Of a DNA stretch of 41,034 nucleotides, positions 1-7,943 are shown piece by piece (position 1 is the stretch's first letter; every line of letters begins with the position of its first letter). Below the pieces are notes generated by a model that had not been told where the DNA came from, made no database searches, and saw only the letters and a program-made list of their open reading frames with translations. Made by a program: the position numbers and the translations under genes. The stretch covers positions 1-41,034 of the forward strand of contig JAISLT010000066.1 of the NCBI GenBank assembly GCA_031277165.1. Reading direction: 5' to 3'. This stretch comes from Spirochaetaceae bacterium (GTDB lineage: Bacteria > Spirochaetota > Spirochaetia > Treponematales > Breznakiellaceae).

Positions 1-26
1 GATTAAATCTGTGGATTTGGGCGCAT

Positions 27-100
27 CCGGCCTACGGGCCGGACCGGGCTATCCGCTCCAATTCCTCAGCCCCCTTCGGGGGCTTGCGGGATTTCCGCTT
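27..100. repeat. Hairpin-flanked dispersed repeat at left edge
   Basis: This stretch has a 6-bp hairpin (27-32 with 37-42), the motif GCTATCCGCTC (48-58) and a 7-bp hairpin (68-74 with 78-84). It is followed by a near-copy of the motif on the minus strand, AAGCGGAAATCCCGC around 86-100. The same GCTATCCGCTC motif recurs at 32508-32518 inside another G/C hairpin, so this is a dispersed intergenic element. No convincing gene is visible between 1 and 602. Confidence 0.5.
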
Positions 101-176
101 CTATCCCTTGCGCTTCGCCGTGTGATACGGCCTTCTCCGGGAAGCAAAACCACATTTTCATAGCTGCCGGGATACT

Positions 177-203
177 AGAATAAAATGCGCCGCATTTTAT
201 TCT
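177..203. repeat. 27-bp perfect palindrome
   Basis: Two perfect 13-bp arms (177-189 and 191-203, AGAATAAAATGCG and its complement) surround one central base. The palindrome is more AT-rich than its surroundings. It could form a cruciform or RNA hairpin, or bind a dimeric protein. No function can be assigned. Confidence 0.6.
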
Positions 204-377
204 TGAACAGTTCCTAAGGGCCGGCGCGGAAATAACCGGCATGGCCATTTATTCGCGCGCGGGTTCTAACGCGCGGCGGTAAGTATACCAGCAAGCGGCG
301 TCTTGGCCTATAGTTTGAAGGGAAAGTCTGAAAGCCCGGTTTCACCCGGCCCCTGAAAAGCAGGGCGGAAGAAAAAG

Positions 378-434
378 CCCTGACGGCTGTCCCGATGAGG
401 GCATAGGCGCCCGCCGTCAGGGTGTGGATTTTTT
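378..434 (+). terminator. Hairpin with downstream T-run
   Basis: A perfect 10-bp stem, CCCTGACGGC (378-387) with GCCGTCAGGG (413-422), has a 25-base loop and is followed by a T6 run about ten bases on. It looks like a plus-strand terminator or a small structured RNA end. No gene is visible immediately upstream in the window. Confidence 0.35.
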
Positions 435-448
435 ACGCTTGACGCCGA

Positions 449-560
449 ACAAAATCCCGATTACCGGGGCTGCGCGGGCCTTTGGCCCGAACGGAGTTTG
501 CGGGGTAAAAAACCGCCTGACCGGCGATTTTTTGGGGTTTTACATGCGAAGCGCAACAAA
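449..560. repeat. Dispersed repeat copy with embedded terminator hairpin
   Basis: This segment matches 32611-32711 (CGGAGTTTGC, then GGTAAAAAA, CGCCTGA, CGATTTTT and AAGCGCA in the same order). The hairpin at 507-533, with A/T-rich flanks, would act as a terminator for flgM read on the minus strand. Both copies lie downstream of a minus-strand gene, which fits a mobile or amplified terminator module. Confidence 0.5.
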
Positions 561-602
561 ACCTAGGAGCCTGTGACACTTCGTGGATGCCCCCTGCCGC
601 TT

Positions 603-893
603 TTACAGGCCAAAGGCATCCATAATTTTATCTGCCGTGGCCTGGATGATCGTAGCGTTAATGTAGGAAGGATCGTTAATTTTTGCCTTAAGCTCGGCGA
701 CCCTTTCGGCCCGCACATCCTCCGCGGCGGAAGCCAGATCCATGGTCCGGTACAGCTCGGCCTTTTCTACCGCTTCTGAAGAAAGAGAAATAGAATCGGC
801 TTCTTTGCCTTTTTCTGCCAGACCGCTCCGCCCGGTCTTTTTTCCGGGTTGCAGGGGCTCCAGATTATTTATTCTATCGATCGTCATACTCAT
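603..893 (-). CDS. flgM: FlgM, anti-sigma-28 factor
   Basis: FlgM binds sigma-28 (FliA) in the cytoplasm and holds late flagellar genes off until the hook is finished; it is then exported. The 96-residue product has the typical FlgM build: a disordered, charged first half with the LSSEAV segment, then a sigma-binding C-terminal part with VRAERVAELKAKI and TADKIMDAF near the end. The length fits the family. The start could be the first ATG (893) or the ATG at 887, which is better spaced from a TAGGG ribosome site. It follows rsmI on the same strand after 47 bases. A repeat-derived terminator lies downstream. The family call is strong. Confidence 0.92.
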   Translation of the reverse strand: MSMTIDRINNLEPLQPGKKTGRSGLAEKGKEADSISLSSEAVEKAELYRTMDLASAAEDVRAERVAELKAKINDPSYINATIIQATADKIMDAFGL

Positions 894-940
894 ACCCTAC
901 CTGCCTTTATTATCGGCAACTTCAATAATAAGTTTAAACC

Positions 941-1621
941 TTATTTGTGTTTATGCCCAGAGACATACACGGCAAATTCACCCATTTGGCGATCTTTTTC
1001 CAAAAAAAATGCGTAAATTTCCGCGGCGGAGCCCCGTTTATACTCTTCGTGTATTTTGGTCATCTCCCTGCCCACGCAGATGTAGCGGTCCCTATCAAGA
1101 TCGGCCAATTCTTCTAAAAGTTTAAGAATTCTAAAGGGAGATTCGTACAGTACAAAGGCCCAGGCCGTATCCAAAAGCTCCTTAAGCCGGGCCCGGCGGC
1201 GGCCGGGTTTGGGGGATAAAAAGCCTTCAAAAAGTACCGTTTTGTCCCTTCCTCCGGCCACGGAAACCAGGGCCGAAAAGGCCGAAGGGCCCGGTATGGG
1301 GATAACCTGGTGGCCCGCCGCGGCGGCCGCCGCCGCCAACACTGCCCCGGGGTCGCTTATGGCGGGGGTTCCTGCGTCGCTGGCATAGGCCACGGTTTTT
1401 CCGTCATCCAGGGCGGCAATTATCCGGGCGGCGGCGGCCCCTTCGTTGTGGGCCCGGCAGGAAAGAAGGGGTTTACGGAGGCCCAAATGGGTAAGCAGAC
1501 GCAGGGTACACCGGGTATCCTCGCAGGCGACTAAATCCGCGGATTTAAGGGTCTCTGCCCCCCGGAATGTTAAATCCCCCAGATTTCCGATGGGGGTGCC
1601 GATAATATACAGTATTGCCAC
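941..1621 (-). CDS. rsmI: RsmI, 16S rRNA (cytidine-1402-2'-O)-methyltransferase
   Basis: RsmI uses S-adenosylmethionine to methylate the ribose of C1402 in the 30S decoding centre. The 226-residue protein opens with the family signature LYIIGTPIGNLGDLT, followed by ACEDTR and the glycine-rich YASDAGTPAISDPG SAM-binding segment; PIPGPSA and FEGFLSPK follow. It is shorter than E. coli RsmI (about 286 residues) and lacks the extra C-terminal domain, as in many bacteria. Translation appears to start at a GTG at 1621 with a poor ribosome site. It is divergent from the 1658 gene across 36 AT-rich bases and probably co-transcribed with flgM. Confidence 0.93.
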   Translation of the reverse strand: MAILYIIGTPIGNLGDLTFRGAETLKSADLVACEDTRCTLRLLTHLGLRKPLLSCRAHNEGAAAARIIAALDDGKTVAYASDAGTPAISDPGAVLAAAAAAAGHQVIPIPGPSAFSALVSVAGGRDKTVLFEGFLSPKPGRRRARLKELLDTAWAFVLYESPFRILKLLEELADLDRDRYICVGREMTKIHEEYKRGSAAEIYAFFLEKDRQMGEFAVYVSGHKHK

Positions 1622-1657
1622 CGGTATTCAGTATATATTTAAGGTAACGGCGCGTAA

Positions 1658-2086
1658 ATGGCGGCTTTTATTCAAATACTATTTCTAACTGTGGCGGGAG
1701 TGATCCTTCTGTGGTTTGGGTTTACCCTGTTTTTTGCCCTCCCCGGCGGTTTTGCCCTCCCTGCGCTGCGGCGAAGGCGCCGGAAAAAACAAGCCCGGGG
1801 CGAAAGCTTTCCCGGAGCGCCCCGGACCTGCCCGGTCTGTTCCGCCCGGCTGGAAAGGGGGGAGCGGGTTAAATCTTCGGTGTTTCCTTCCATGGGCGGG
1901 GCGGACCGGCTTATGCACATCGCCGGCTGCGTGTATTGTCTGGAGGGAACCCGGCGCCGGGTATGTCCTGTCTGCGGGGCGGTGCTTCGGACGGATGATT
2001 TCCTGGTCGCCCGGCTTTTTGAAAAACCCCACCGATCCCATGTCCATGTTTTTGGCTGTACCCGGTGTAAAATGCGGCGAAAATAG
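1658..2086 (+). CDS. Membrane-anchored zinc-ribbon protein, unknown function
   Basis: I do not recognise a named family. The 142-residue product has one hydrophobic N-terminal helix (about residues 4-30), a very basic RRRRRKK stretch that should stay in the cytoplasm, then two CPVC knuckles paired with CVYC and CTRC. These eight cysteines, plus nearby histidines, look like two treble-clef or zinc-ribbon metal sites. It lies 15 bases before ccdA and may share its transcript. An assembly or quality-control role at the membrane would fit the redox neighbours but is only a guess. The start is weakly supported because AAGG is about 14 bases upstream. Confidence 0.6.
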   Translation: MAAFIQILFLTVAGVILLWFGFTLFFALPGGFALPALRRRRRKKQARGESFPGAPRTCPVCSARLERGERVKSSVFPSMGGADRLMHIAGCVYCLEGTRRRVCPVCGAVLRTDDFLVARLFEKPHRSHVHVFGCTRCKMRRK

Positions 2087-2101
2087 ATTAGTATGTAAGG
2101 T

Positions 2102-2869
2102 ATGATAGAACCTTCGGTTCCTCTGGTTTTTGCTGCCGGGCTTCTTTCGTTTCTTTCTCCCTGTGTACTGCCCCTGATCCCCTCCTACCTAAGCATTTTG
2201 GGCAGCGCCAGGAAAGGGGCGGACGGTAAACCGGCCCTGTTTGTAAGCGCCCTAAGCTTTGTCCTGGGCTTCAGCGCCGTCTTTATTGTACTAAGTATGC
2301 TTATTTCAGGAACTTTTCTGTTAATGGGGGGAGTTTCAAAGTACCTTCGCATAGCCGCGGGAATTATCGTGATCATCCTGGGACTCAATGTTATTTTTAA
2401 TTTTCTAAAGGTTTTAAATTACGAAAAACGGATTCGCCAGTCCGGACGCCCCGGAGGAATGGCGGGGAATTTTATCGCCGGGGTCTGCTTTGGTACGGGC
2501 TGGACCCCTTGCATAGGGCCGGTTCTTACCAGCGTCCTGCTTTTGGCGGGGCAAAGCGGTAAAACAACCGTGGCGATACTGTACCTGGGGGTATACTCCG
2601 CCGGTCTGGGTCTGCCCTTTCTGGCGGCGGCCCTTTTTTTTGACCGCTTTTTGGTTTCGGCAGGGTGGTTCCGCTCCCACCTTGGGCTAATCCAAAAGAT
2701 AAGCGGCATCCTTCTGATCTGTTTTGGCCTGATGATTTTAACCGGCGGTTTTTCCGTCTTGAACATTCTTATCCAGAAGTGGCAATATCAGTTTATTACA
2801 TGGGCCGGGGATAAATCGCCGGTGTTCCGGTTTTTGGCCGGCTGGTTAAGCTGGGTTTCGGGTATATAA
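2102..2869 (+). CDS. ccdA: CcdA-type thiol:disulfide transmembrane transporter
   Basis: CcdA/DsbD-type proteins carry reducing equivalents from cytoplasmic thioredoxin across the inner membrane to periplasmic thioredoxin-like partners. The 255-residue product has about six membrane helices. It carries the first redox cysteine in LSPCVLPLIPSYLS (C21) and the second in GWTPCIGPVLTS, the pair that defines the family. The length matches stand-alone CcdA rather than three-domain DsbD. The TlpA-like gene begins 16 bases downstream, so the natural partner sits in the same operon. No cytochrome c maturation genes are nearby, so general envelope thiol reduction is more likely than haem attachment. Confidence 0.92.
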   Translation: MIEPSVPLVFAAGLLSFLSPCVLPLIPSYLSILGSARKGADGKPALFVSALSFVLGFSAVFIVLSMLISGTFLLMGGVSKYLRIAAGIIVIILGLNVIFNFLKVLNYEKRIRQSGRPGGMAGNFIAGVCFGTGWTPCIGPVLTSVLLLAGQSGKTTVAILYLGVYSAGLGLPFLAAALFFDRFLVSAGWFRSHLGLIQKISGILLICFGLMILTGGFSVLNILIQKWQYQFITWAGDKSPVFRFLAGWLSWVSGI

Positions 2870-2885
2870 GGAGACAGGAGACAAC

Positions 2886-3437
2886 ATGAAAAAAAGTTTT
2901 GCCCTTATTTGTGTGATATTTTTGTTTCTTCTTCCTGCGGCCGGACAGAGCGGCCTTTCCCGGGAGATTGAACAGGCCTTTGCGGAGGCGAATCTTCCGG
3001 TGCTGCGGCAGCGGGCCTTTCCGCCGGATTTTTCCCTGTCCCTTCTTGGATCGGGGCAGATCACCCTTTCCCGTCTTAAGGGAAAGGTCGTTATCCTTAA
3101 TTTTTGGGCCACCTGGTGCCCCCCTTGCCGGATGGAAATGCCCTCCATGGAGGCCCTGTACGGACGTTTTAAAAACCGGAACTTTGAAATACTTGCGGTG
3201 GACTGTGCCGAAAAGGCCCCGGTTGTTCAACGTTTTATTCAGAACAACAAATACAGCTTTCCCGTGGCTTTGGACAGCTCCGGGGAAGTAAGCAGCCAAT
3301 ACGGAATAAGCGGAATTCCCACTTCGTATATACTTGACCAGGAAGGACGGATAGTTCACCGGGTCGTGGGCAGCCTGGATTGGAATAACCGGAAAATTGT
3401 TGCCGCCATAGAGGCCCTGCTTAACAGCGGAAGCTAA
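2886..3437 (+). CDS. TlpA-like periplasmic thioredoxin
   Basis: The protein is predicted to be an exported thiol-disulfide oxidoreductase receiving electrons from CcdA. Residues 1-20 form a signal peptide ending near AAGQ. The thioredoxin fold follows with the active site WCPPC (C78 and C81) and the cis-proline loop GISGIPTSYILD. The preceding LKGKVVILNFWATW and following AVDC segments are typical of the TlpA/ResA group. At 183 residues it is of normal length. A ribosome site (GGAGACAGG) precedes the ATG. The partner substrate cannot be deduced. Confidence 0.9.
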   Translation: MKKSFALICVIFLFLLPAAGQSGLSREIEQAFAEANLPVLRQRAFPPDFSLSLLGSGQITLSRLKGKVVILNFWATWCPPCRMEMPSMEALYGRFKNRNFEILAVDCAEKAPVVQRFIQNNKYSFPVALDSSGEVSSQYGISGIPTSYILDQEGRIVHRVVGSLDWNNRKIVAAIEALLNSGS

Positions 3438-3441
3438 AGAA

Positions 3442-3478
3442 CATTCCTCAAAAATTGAAGGTTTGCGAAAGCCCCTTT
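3442..3478. repeat. Short dispersed hairpin repeat
   Basis: An AAAAATTGAAGGTTT core flanked by ATTCC and GAAAGCCCC resembles elements at 9721-9759, 23769-23800, 29541-29573, 33629-33664 and 40138-40175. It probably ends transcription after the TlpA-like gene. A TATACT box near 3500 may drive the downstream importer operon. Confidence 0.4.
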
Positions 3479-3577
3479 ATATTGTTCATTTTTTTGTGAT
3501 ATACTTACCAAAATGAACGGCCAAGGCCCCCTGTTATCTGTTGGCTAAGGCGCTTCACTATTTGAGGAGTATACACA

Positions 3578-4564
3578 ATGAAAAAAATCACCCTTTGTTT
3601 ACTGGGAGCATTGGCCCTGGCGGGTCTTGTTTCATGCGGAGGATCCGGCGATACAGACCGGCGGGTTATTATCTACACCAGCACCGAAGATTTTCGGACC
3701 GAGCACATGCAGGAACTTTTAAGCCGGCAGTTTCCGGATTATGACATAGTTCTGGAGGTGCTTTCCACGGGAAACCATGCGGCTAAAATAAAGGCCGAGG
3801 GAACATCCACCGAGGCGGATATAATTCTTAACCTGGAAACGGGCTACATGGAAAGTCTTGAGGATATATTTGCCGATCTGTCGTCCTTTAATACGGAGCC
3901 CTTTCTTCCTGAACTGGTGCCCCCTTCAAAAAAGTTCCTTCCCTGGGATAAATCTTCCGGGGCCATTGTTATTAACCGGGATAAGCTGACGGAACAGGGT
4001 TTGCCGGCGCCATCGTCCTATGCGGACCTGCTTAAACCCCTTTATAAAGGACTTATTTCCATGCCCAACCCAAAAAGTTCCGGCACGGGGTATATGTTTT
4101 TGGTGAGCCTGGTGAATGCCTGGGGCGAAGATGCGGCCTTTGAATACTTTGACAAACTGGCGGATAATATACTCCAGTTTACCACCTCCGGTTCCGGTCC
4201 GGTGAACGCCCTGATCCAGGGCGAAGCGGCCATTGGCCTGGGCATGACCCTAACGGCCACCCAGGCTATCAACAGCAGAAACGTACCCCTGGAGATGCTC
4301 TTTTTTCAGGAAGGGGCCCCCAGTATTACCACCGGCATGGCAATTATTAAGGGCAGGGAAGAACGGCCCATTATTAGGGAAGTCTTTGAATTTGCCATGA
4401 CCACCCTGGTTCGGGAAGACAAAGAATTGTACTGCCCCGAGCCTATTTTTAAGGATCAGCCCAATACGATTGCCAACTACCCCAGGGACATTCCCTATGC
4501 GGACATGACCGGCGTATACGATCAGGACAGGAAGGCCCTGCTTTTGGAACGGTGGAAGTACTAA
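3578..4564 (+). CDS. ABC importer substrate-binding lipoprotein (phosphonate/iron type)
   Basis: The product should be a lipid-anchored periplasmic binding protein. Residues 1-19 form a signal ending in a LVSC lipobox with Cys20. The mature part starts VIIYTSTEDF, the pattern of the class that includes ferric-iron and 2-aminoethylphosphonate (PhnS/AepX-like) receptors. Later landmarks are PNPKSSGTGYMFL and the acidic C-terminal half. The iron-binding tyrosine pair typical of FbpA is not evident to me. Because an HTH-nucleotidyltransferase gene follows in the same run, I favour 2-aminoethylphosphonate or a similar phospho-amino-alcohol as ligand; ferric iron remains the alternative. The ATG has GAGGAG nine bases upstream. 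Confidence 0.78.
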   Translation: MKKITLCLLGALALAGLVSCGGSGDTDRRVIIYTSTEDFRTEHMQELLSRQFPDYDIVLEVLSTGNHAAKIKAEGTSTEADIILNLETGYMESLEDIFADLSSFNTEPFLPELVPPSKKFLPWDKSSGAIVINRDKLTEQGLPAPSSYADLLKPLYKGLISMPNPKSSGTGYMFLVSLVNAWGEDAAFEYFDKLADNILQFTTSGSGPVNALIQGEAAIGLGMTLTATQAINSRNVPLEMLFFQEGAPSITTGMAIIKGREERPIIREVFEFAMTTLVREDKELYCPEPIFKDQPNTIANYPRDIPYADMTGVYDQDRKALLLERWKY

Positions 4565-4663
4565 GCCTTGGAACCGCCGTATAACCGTGGTATAGTTTAA
4601 CCATAGTGGTGGTTTTACCTGCGCAGGGGTTTAACCGTACATGACGGAACCTAAGGAACAGAA

Positions 4664-5458
4664 ATGGCGGAAAAACTTGAAGTAAAGGAACTGGTCCAGG
4701 TTTTTAATAACCAGGAGGTGCTGCACCGGATTAGTTTTTCCGTTAAGGACGGAGAATTTCTTTCGATTCTGGGGCCTTCCGGCTGTGGTAAAACAACGAT
4801 ACTGCGGATCCTTATCGGCCTTTTGCGGCCCAGTTCCGGACGGATCCTTAAGGACGGCAGGGACATTACGGACCTTCCCGCGTCCAAGCGGAACATGGGT
4901 ATTGTTTTTCAAAACTATGCCCTGTTCCAAAATATGACCGTTTTAGACAATGTGGAGTACGCCTTAAAATTTACCAAGGAATACGGAGGCTCTTCCCGGT
5001 CCAGGGCCGAGAGCCTTATTGAACAGGTGGGGCTTACGGAACATATCCGAAAAAAGCCCCACAAGCTTTCCGGCGGTCAGCAGCAACGGGTGGCCATTGC
5101 CCGGACCCTGGCCATGAACCCGGAAATAATCCTTTTTGACGAACCCATGTCCGCCCTGGATGCCGCCACCCGGCTTTTACTTAGGGACGAAATCAAAGAG
5201 ATACAGAAAAAGTTTCATTCCACCATGATCTATATTACCCATGATCAGGAAGAATCCTTTAGCCTTTCGGACCGGATTATGGTGATGAACCACGGAGTAA
5301 TCCACCAAATCGACACCCCCGGGGAGATCATCAAAAATCCTGCGGGGGACTTTGTCCGGGATTTTGTGATCACCAACCTGCAAAGAAAGGTTAATTCCCT
5401 GGCCAAATATATGGGGATAAACGCCCCGGATAATGGGAAGCCTGTTCATGGCATTTAG
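4664..5458 (+). CDS. ABC importer ATPase
   Basis: The 264-residue protein is the cytoplasmic ATP-hydrolysing subunit of the importer. It has a Walker A motif GPSGCGKTT near residues 38-46, a Q-loop FQNYALFQ, the signature LSGGQQQRVAIART and Walker B IILFDEP followed by MSALDA and the switch histidine in THDQEE. These features match the PotA/FbpC/PhnT class. A 99-base gap separates it from the binding-protein gene, which would allow more of the receptor than the transporter to be made. Its 3' end overlaps the permease gene. AAGGA lies nine bases before the ATG. Confidence 0.92.
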   Translation: MAEKLEVKELVQVFNNQEVLHRISFSVKDGEFLSILGPSGCGKTTILRILIGLLRPSSGRILKDGRDITDLPASKRNMGIVFQNYALFQNMTVLDNVEYALKFTKEYGGSSRSRAESLIEQVGLTEHIRKKPHKLSGGQQQRVAIARTLAMNPEIILFDEPMSALDAATRLLLRDEIKEIQKKFHSTMIYITHDQEESFSLSDRIMVMNHGVIHQIDTPGEIIKNPAGDFVRDFVITNLQRKVNSLAKYMGINAPDNGKPVHGI

Positions 5459-7049
5459 AGGGTCCGGCGGCTTAGGCGTTCCGGTTAAGCTGGTTTTGGG
5501 GGTTTTTTTAACATTTTCTCTGATCCTGCCCCTGGCCGGAATGCTCTACAACATGTCCGGCACGGACATGGCTTCGGTGGTATCCTCTCCCCGGTTTAGA
5601 GAAGCCCTGGTTCACTCGGTAATTTCCGCCGGAACGGGGACGGTAATTTCCATTGTCTTTGCCTGGTTCTTTGCCCTGGCGGTGGTACGCAGCAAAATGC
5701 CCTTCCGCACTATTTTTGCCGTACTGGGGACGGTCCCCATGCTGATCCCTTCGATTTCCCACGGCATGGGACTGGTACTTTTGCTGGGTTCCAACGGGGT
5801 TTTAACCCGGTTCCTGGGGCTTCCCCACCCTATCTATGGCTTTTGGGGCATTGCCGCCGGTTCTGTACTGTATGCCTTTCCCGTGGCTTTTTTAATGTTG
5901 GCGGATATTCTTACCTACGAGGACGGCTCCCCCTACGAAGCCGCCACGGTTTTAGGGATCCCCAGGATCAGACAGTTTTTGTCCATCACCTTCCCCTATC
6001 TTAGAAAGCCCTTGATCTCCGTGGTCTTTGCCGTTTTTACCTTGATTTTTACCGATTACGGCGTACCCCTTATGATAGGAGGACGCTACACCACCCTTCC
6101 GGTATTGATGTACCAGGAAGTGATCGGCCTTCTTAACTTTAACCGGGGCAGCGTCATAGGCTCTTTTCTTCTTATTCCCGCCCTGGGGGCTTTTCTCTTT
6201 GATGTATTTAACAAGGACCGGGGAAATCAAAATTTTACCGCCCAGGAAAAGGCCCTTTCCGGCAAGCCCCTTAGGGATGGACTGGCCATGAGCTACTGTA
6301 TAATTGTTTGCTCTGTTATAGCGTCTCCCCTTGCTGTGTTTGCCTTTTTAAGCATAATCAACAAGTATCCCACGGATATGTCCTTTTCCTTTGCCAATAT
6401 TCTGCGGACCATGGACCTGGGGGCGGGACGGTATCTGATCAACTCCATCAGCATTGCCCTGGGGGTTTCCGTACTGGGGACGATCCTTTCCTATACGATT
6501 GCCTGCTTTACCGCCCGGACTCCGGGAAAATCCTCGAAGGCGCTTCACCTTATCTCCATCACATCCCTGGCGGTGCCGGGGCTGGTGTTGGGCATATCCT
6601 ATGTGCTTTTTTTTAAGGGATCGATCCTCTATGGGGGAATCGGAATGTTAATCCTGGTAAATACCATCCACTTTTTAGCGTCCCCCTACCTTTTGGCCTA
6701 TAATTCTCTGGGTAAATTGAATCCCCATCTGGAGGACGTGGGGCAAACCCTGGGGGTGGGACGGTTTTTTATTATCCGGGATGTGCTTATTCCCCAAACC
6801 CGGCAGACAATTCTGGAAATGGCTTCTTACTTTTTTGTCAATTCCATGATGACTATTTCTGCGGTATCTTTTTTAAGTACCGTGCGGAATAAACCCGTCT
6901 CGTTAATGATAAACCAATTCGAAGCCCAGCTTTTTCTTGAAGGGGCGGCCTTTGTTTCTATCCTTATCCTGGGATGTAATTTAACCGTAAAATTGATAGT
7001 ATATTTAATTAAGAGGTTTACAGTTGAATCTTTCACGGCCTCAATTTGA
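5448..7049 (+). CDS. ABC importer permease with two fused transmembrane halves
   Basis: This roughly 533-residue inner-membrane protein holds about twelve helices in two homologous halves. Each half carries an EAA-type loop: EAATVLGIPRIRQFLSITFP in the first and the LEDVGQTLGVGRFFIIRDVLIP region in the second. Fusion of both halves is usual for ferric-iron and some 2-aminoethylphosphonate importers. I chose the ATG at 5448, with GGGAAG seven bases upstream; an in-frame ATG at 5433 is possible. It overlaps the ATPase gene and the following regulator/transferase gene, so all four cistrons are probably translationally coupled. Confidence 0.88.
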   Translation: MAFRGSGGLGVPVKLVLGVFLTFSLILPLAGMLYNMSGTDMASVVSSPRFREALVHSVISAGTGTVISIVFAWFFALAVVRSKMPFRTIFAVLGTVPMLIPSISHGMGLVLLLGSNGVLTRFLGLPHPIYGFWGIAAGSVLYAFPVAFLMLADILTYEDGSPYEAATVLGIPRIRQFLSITFPYLRKPLISVVFAVFTLIFTDYGVPLMIGGRYTTLPVLMYQEVIGLLNFNRGSVIGSFLLIPALGAFLFDVFNKDRGNQNFTAQEKALSGKPLRDGLAMSYCIIVCSVIASPLAVFAFLSIINKYPTDMSFSFANILRTMDLGAGRYLINSISIALGVSVLGTILSYTIACFTARTPGKSSKALHLISITSLAVPGLVLGISYVLFFKGSILYGGIGMLILVNTIHFLASPYLLAYNSLGKLNPHLEDVGQTLGVGRFFIIRDVLIPQTRQTILEMASYFFVNSMMTISAVSFLSTVRNKPVSLMINQFEAQLFLEGAAFVSILILGCNLTVKLIVYLIKRFTVESFTASI

Positions 7050-7932
7050 GGTTCTAACAATACTGGAAAAATTTCTCCGGGAAAATAACAAAAAGAACGG
7101 AATTACCCAGCGGATACTGGCGGCTCAAACGGGCCTTTCGGTGGGGACCATTAACAAAACCGTAACCCAGTTGGAAGAGGCGGAATTTACAAAAAAAAAT
7201 CAAATTACCCCCAGGGGGCTCGAGGCCCTGGATCCCTTCCGGGTAAAGCGGGCAATTTTTATAGCCGCGGGGTTTGGCTCCCGGCTGGTCCCCATTACCC
7301 TAAATACCCCCAAGCCCCTGGTTAGGGTTAGGGGTGTCCGGATTATCGACACCCTGCTGGATGCGGTACAAGCCGCAGGAATTGAAGAGGTGGTTATTGT
7401 CCGGGGTTATTTTGGGGAACAGTTTGATCAGCTTCTTTATAAGTACCCGCAGGTTAAATTTTTAGAAAATCCCTTTTATAACGAATCCAACAACATTTCT
7501 TCTGTTATGTGCGTGCGGTACCTCTTAAAAAACGCCTATGTGCTGGAATCGGACTTGTATTTAAATAATCCCGAATTAATTACCAAATACCAATATACCA
7601 GCAATTATCTGGGGGTTCCCGCGGAGGTAACCGACGATTGGTGTTTTGAAACCAAAAACGGCTATATTTCCAAGCTAAAGGTGGGGGGTAAGAACTGTCA
7701 TCATATGTTTGGCATTTCCTACTGGGATGAAAAAGACGGCGCTAAAATGGCGGAACATATTAAAGAGGTATATCAGATGCCCGGCGGTAAGGAACGGTAC
7801 TGGGATCAGGTAGCACTGGAATATTTTATCAAAGATTATAACATTGAAGTTAGGGAATGTTCTTTTAAAGATATTATTGAAATTGATACATTCACCGATC
7901 TAAAACGGCTTGATCGTACCTATGCGGTATGA
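7024..7932 (+). CDS. Winged-helix / LicC-PntC-like nucleotidyltransferase fusion
   Basis: Residues about 5-65 form a MarR-like winged helix (TQRILAAQTGLSVGTINKTVTQLE). From about residue 75 a sugar-phosphate nucleotidyltransferase fold begins with AIFIAAGFGSRLVPIT, then PKPLV and a metal-binding ESDLYLNN. LicC activates phosphocholine with CTP; PntC activates 2-aminoethylphosphonate the same way for attachment to lipids or glycans. Lying directly behind a phosphonate/iron-type importer, it suggests that the imported compound is activated rather than degraded. Translation starts at TTG, supported by AGAGG seven bases upstream and a 26-bp overlap with the permease. The N-terminal domain may regulate this operon. 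The fold is clear; the substrate is inferred. Confidence 0.8.
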   Translation: MNLSRPQFEVLTILEKFLRENNKKNGITQRILAAQTGLSVGTINKTVTQLEEAEFTKKNQITPRGLEALDPFRVKRAIFIAAGFGSRLVPITLNTPKPLVRVRGVRIIDTLLDAVQAAGIEEVVIVRGYFGEQFDQLLYKYPQVKFLENPFYNESNNISSVMCVRYLLKNAYVLESDLYLNNPELITKYQYTSNYLGVPAEVTDDWCFETKNGYISKLKVGGKNCHHMFGISYWDEKDGAKMAEHIKEVYQMPGGKERYWDQVALEYFIKDYNIEVRECSFKDIIEIDTFTDLKRLDRTYAV

Positions 7933-7943
7933 AGGAGAAAACG

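Noticed and set aside
66-248. Minus-strand 60-codon ORF in the left gap
   Set aside because: It runs through the repeat hairpins and the 27-bp palindrome, has no ribosome site and shows no protein-like pattern.
255-300. Possible integron attC core (GTTCTAAC within GCGCG hairpin)
   Set aside because: The flanks do not give the paired R/L core boxes, and no integrase or gene cassette is near.
3578-7049. Plain ferric-iron importer
   Set aside because: Not excluded, but the co-translated nucleotidyltransferase and lack of a clear tyrosine iron site make a phospho-compound the better first guess. The alternative is kept in the entries.
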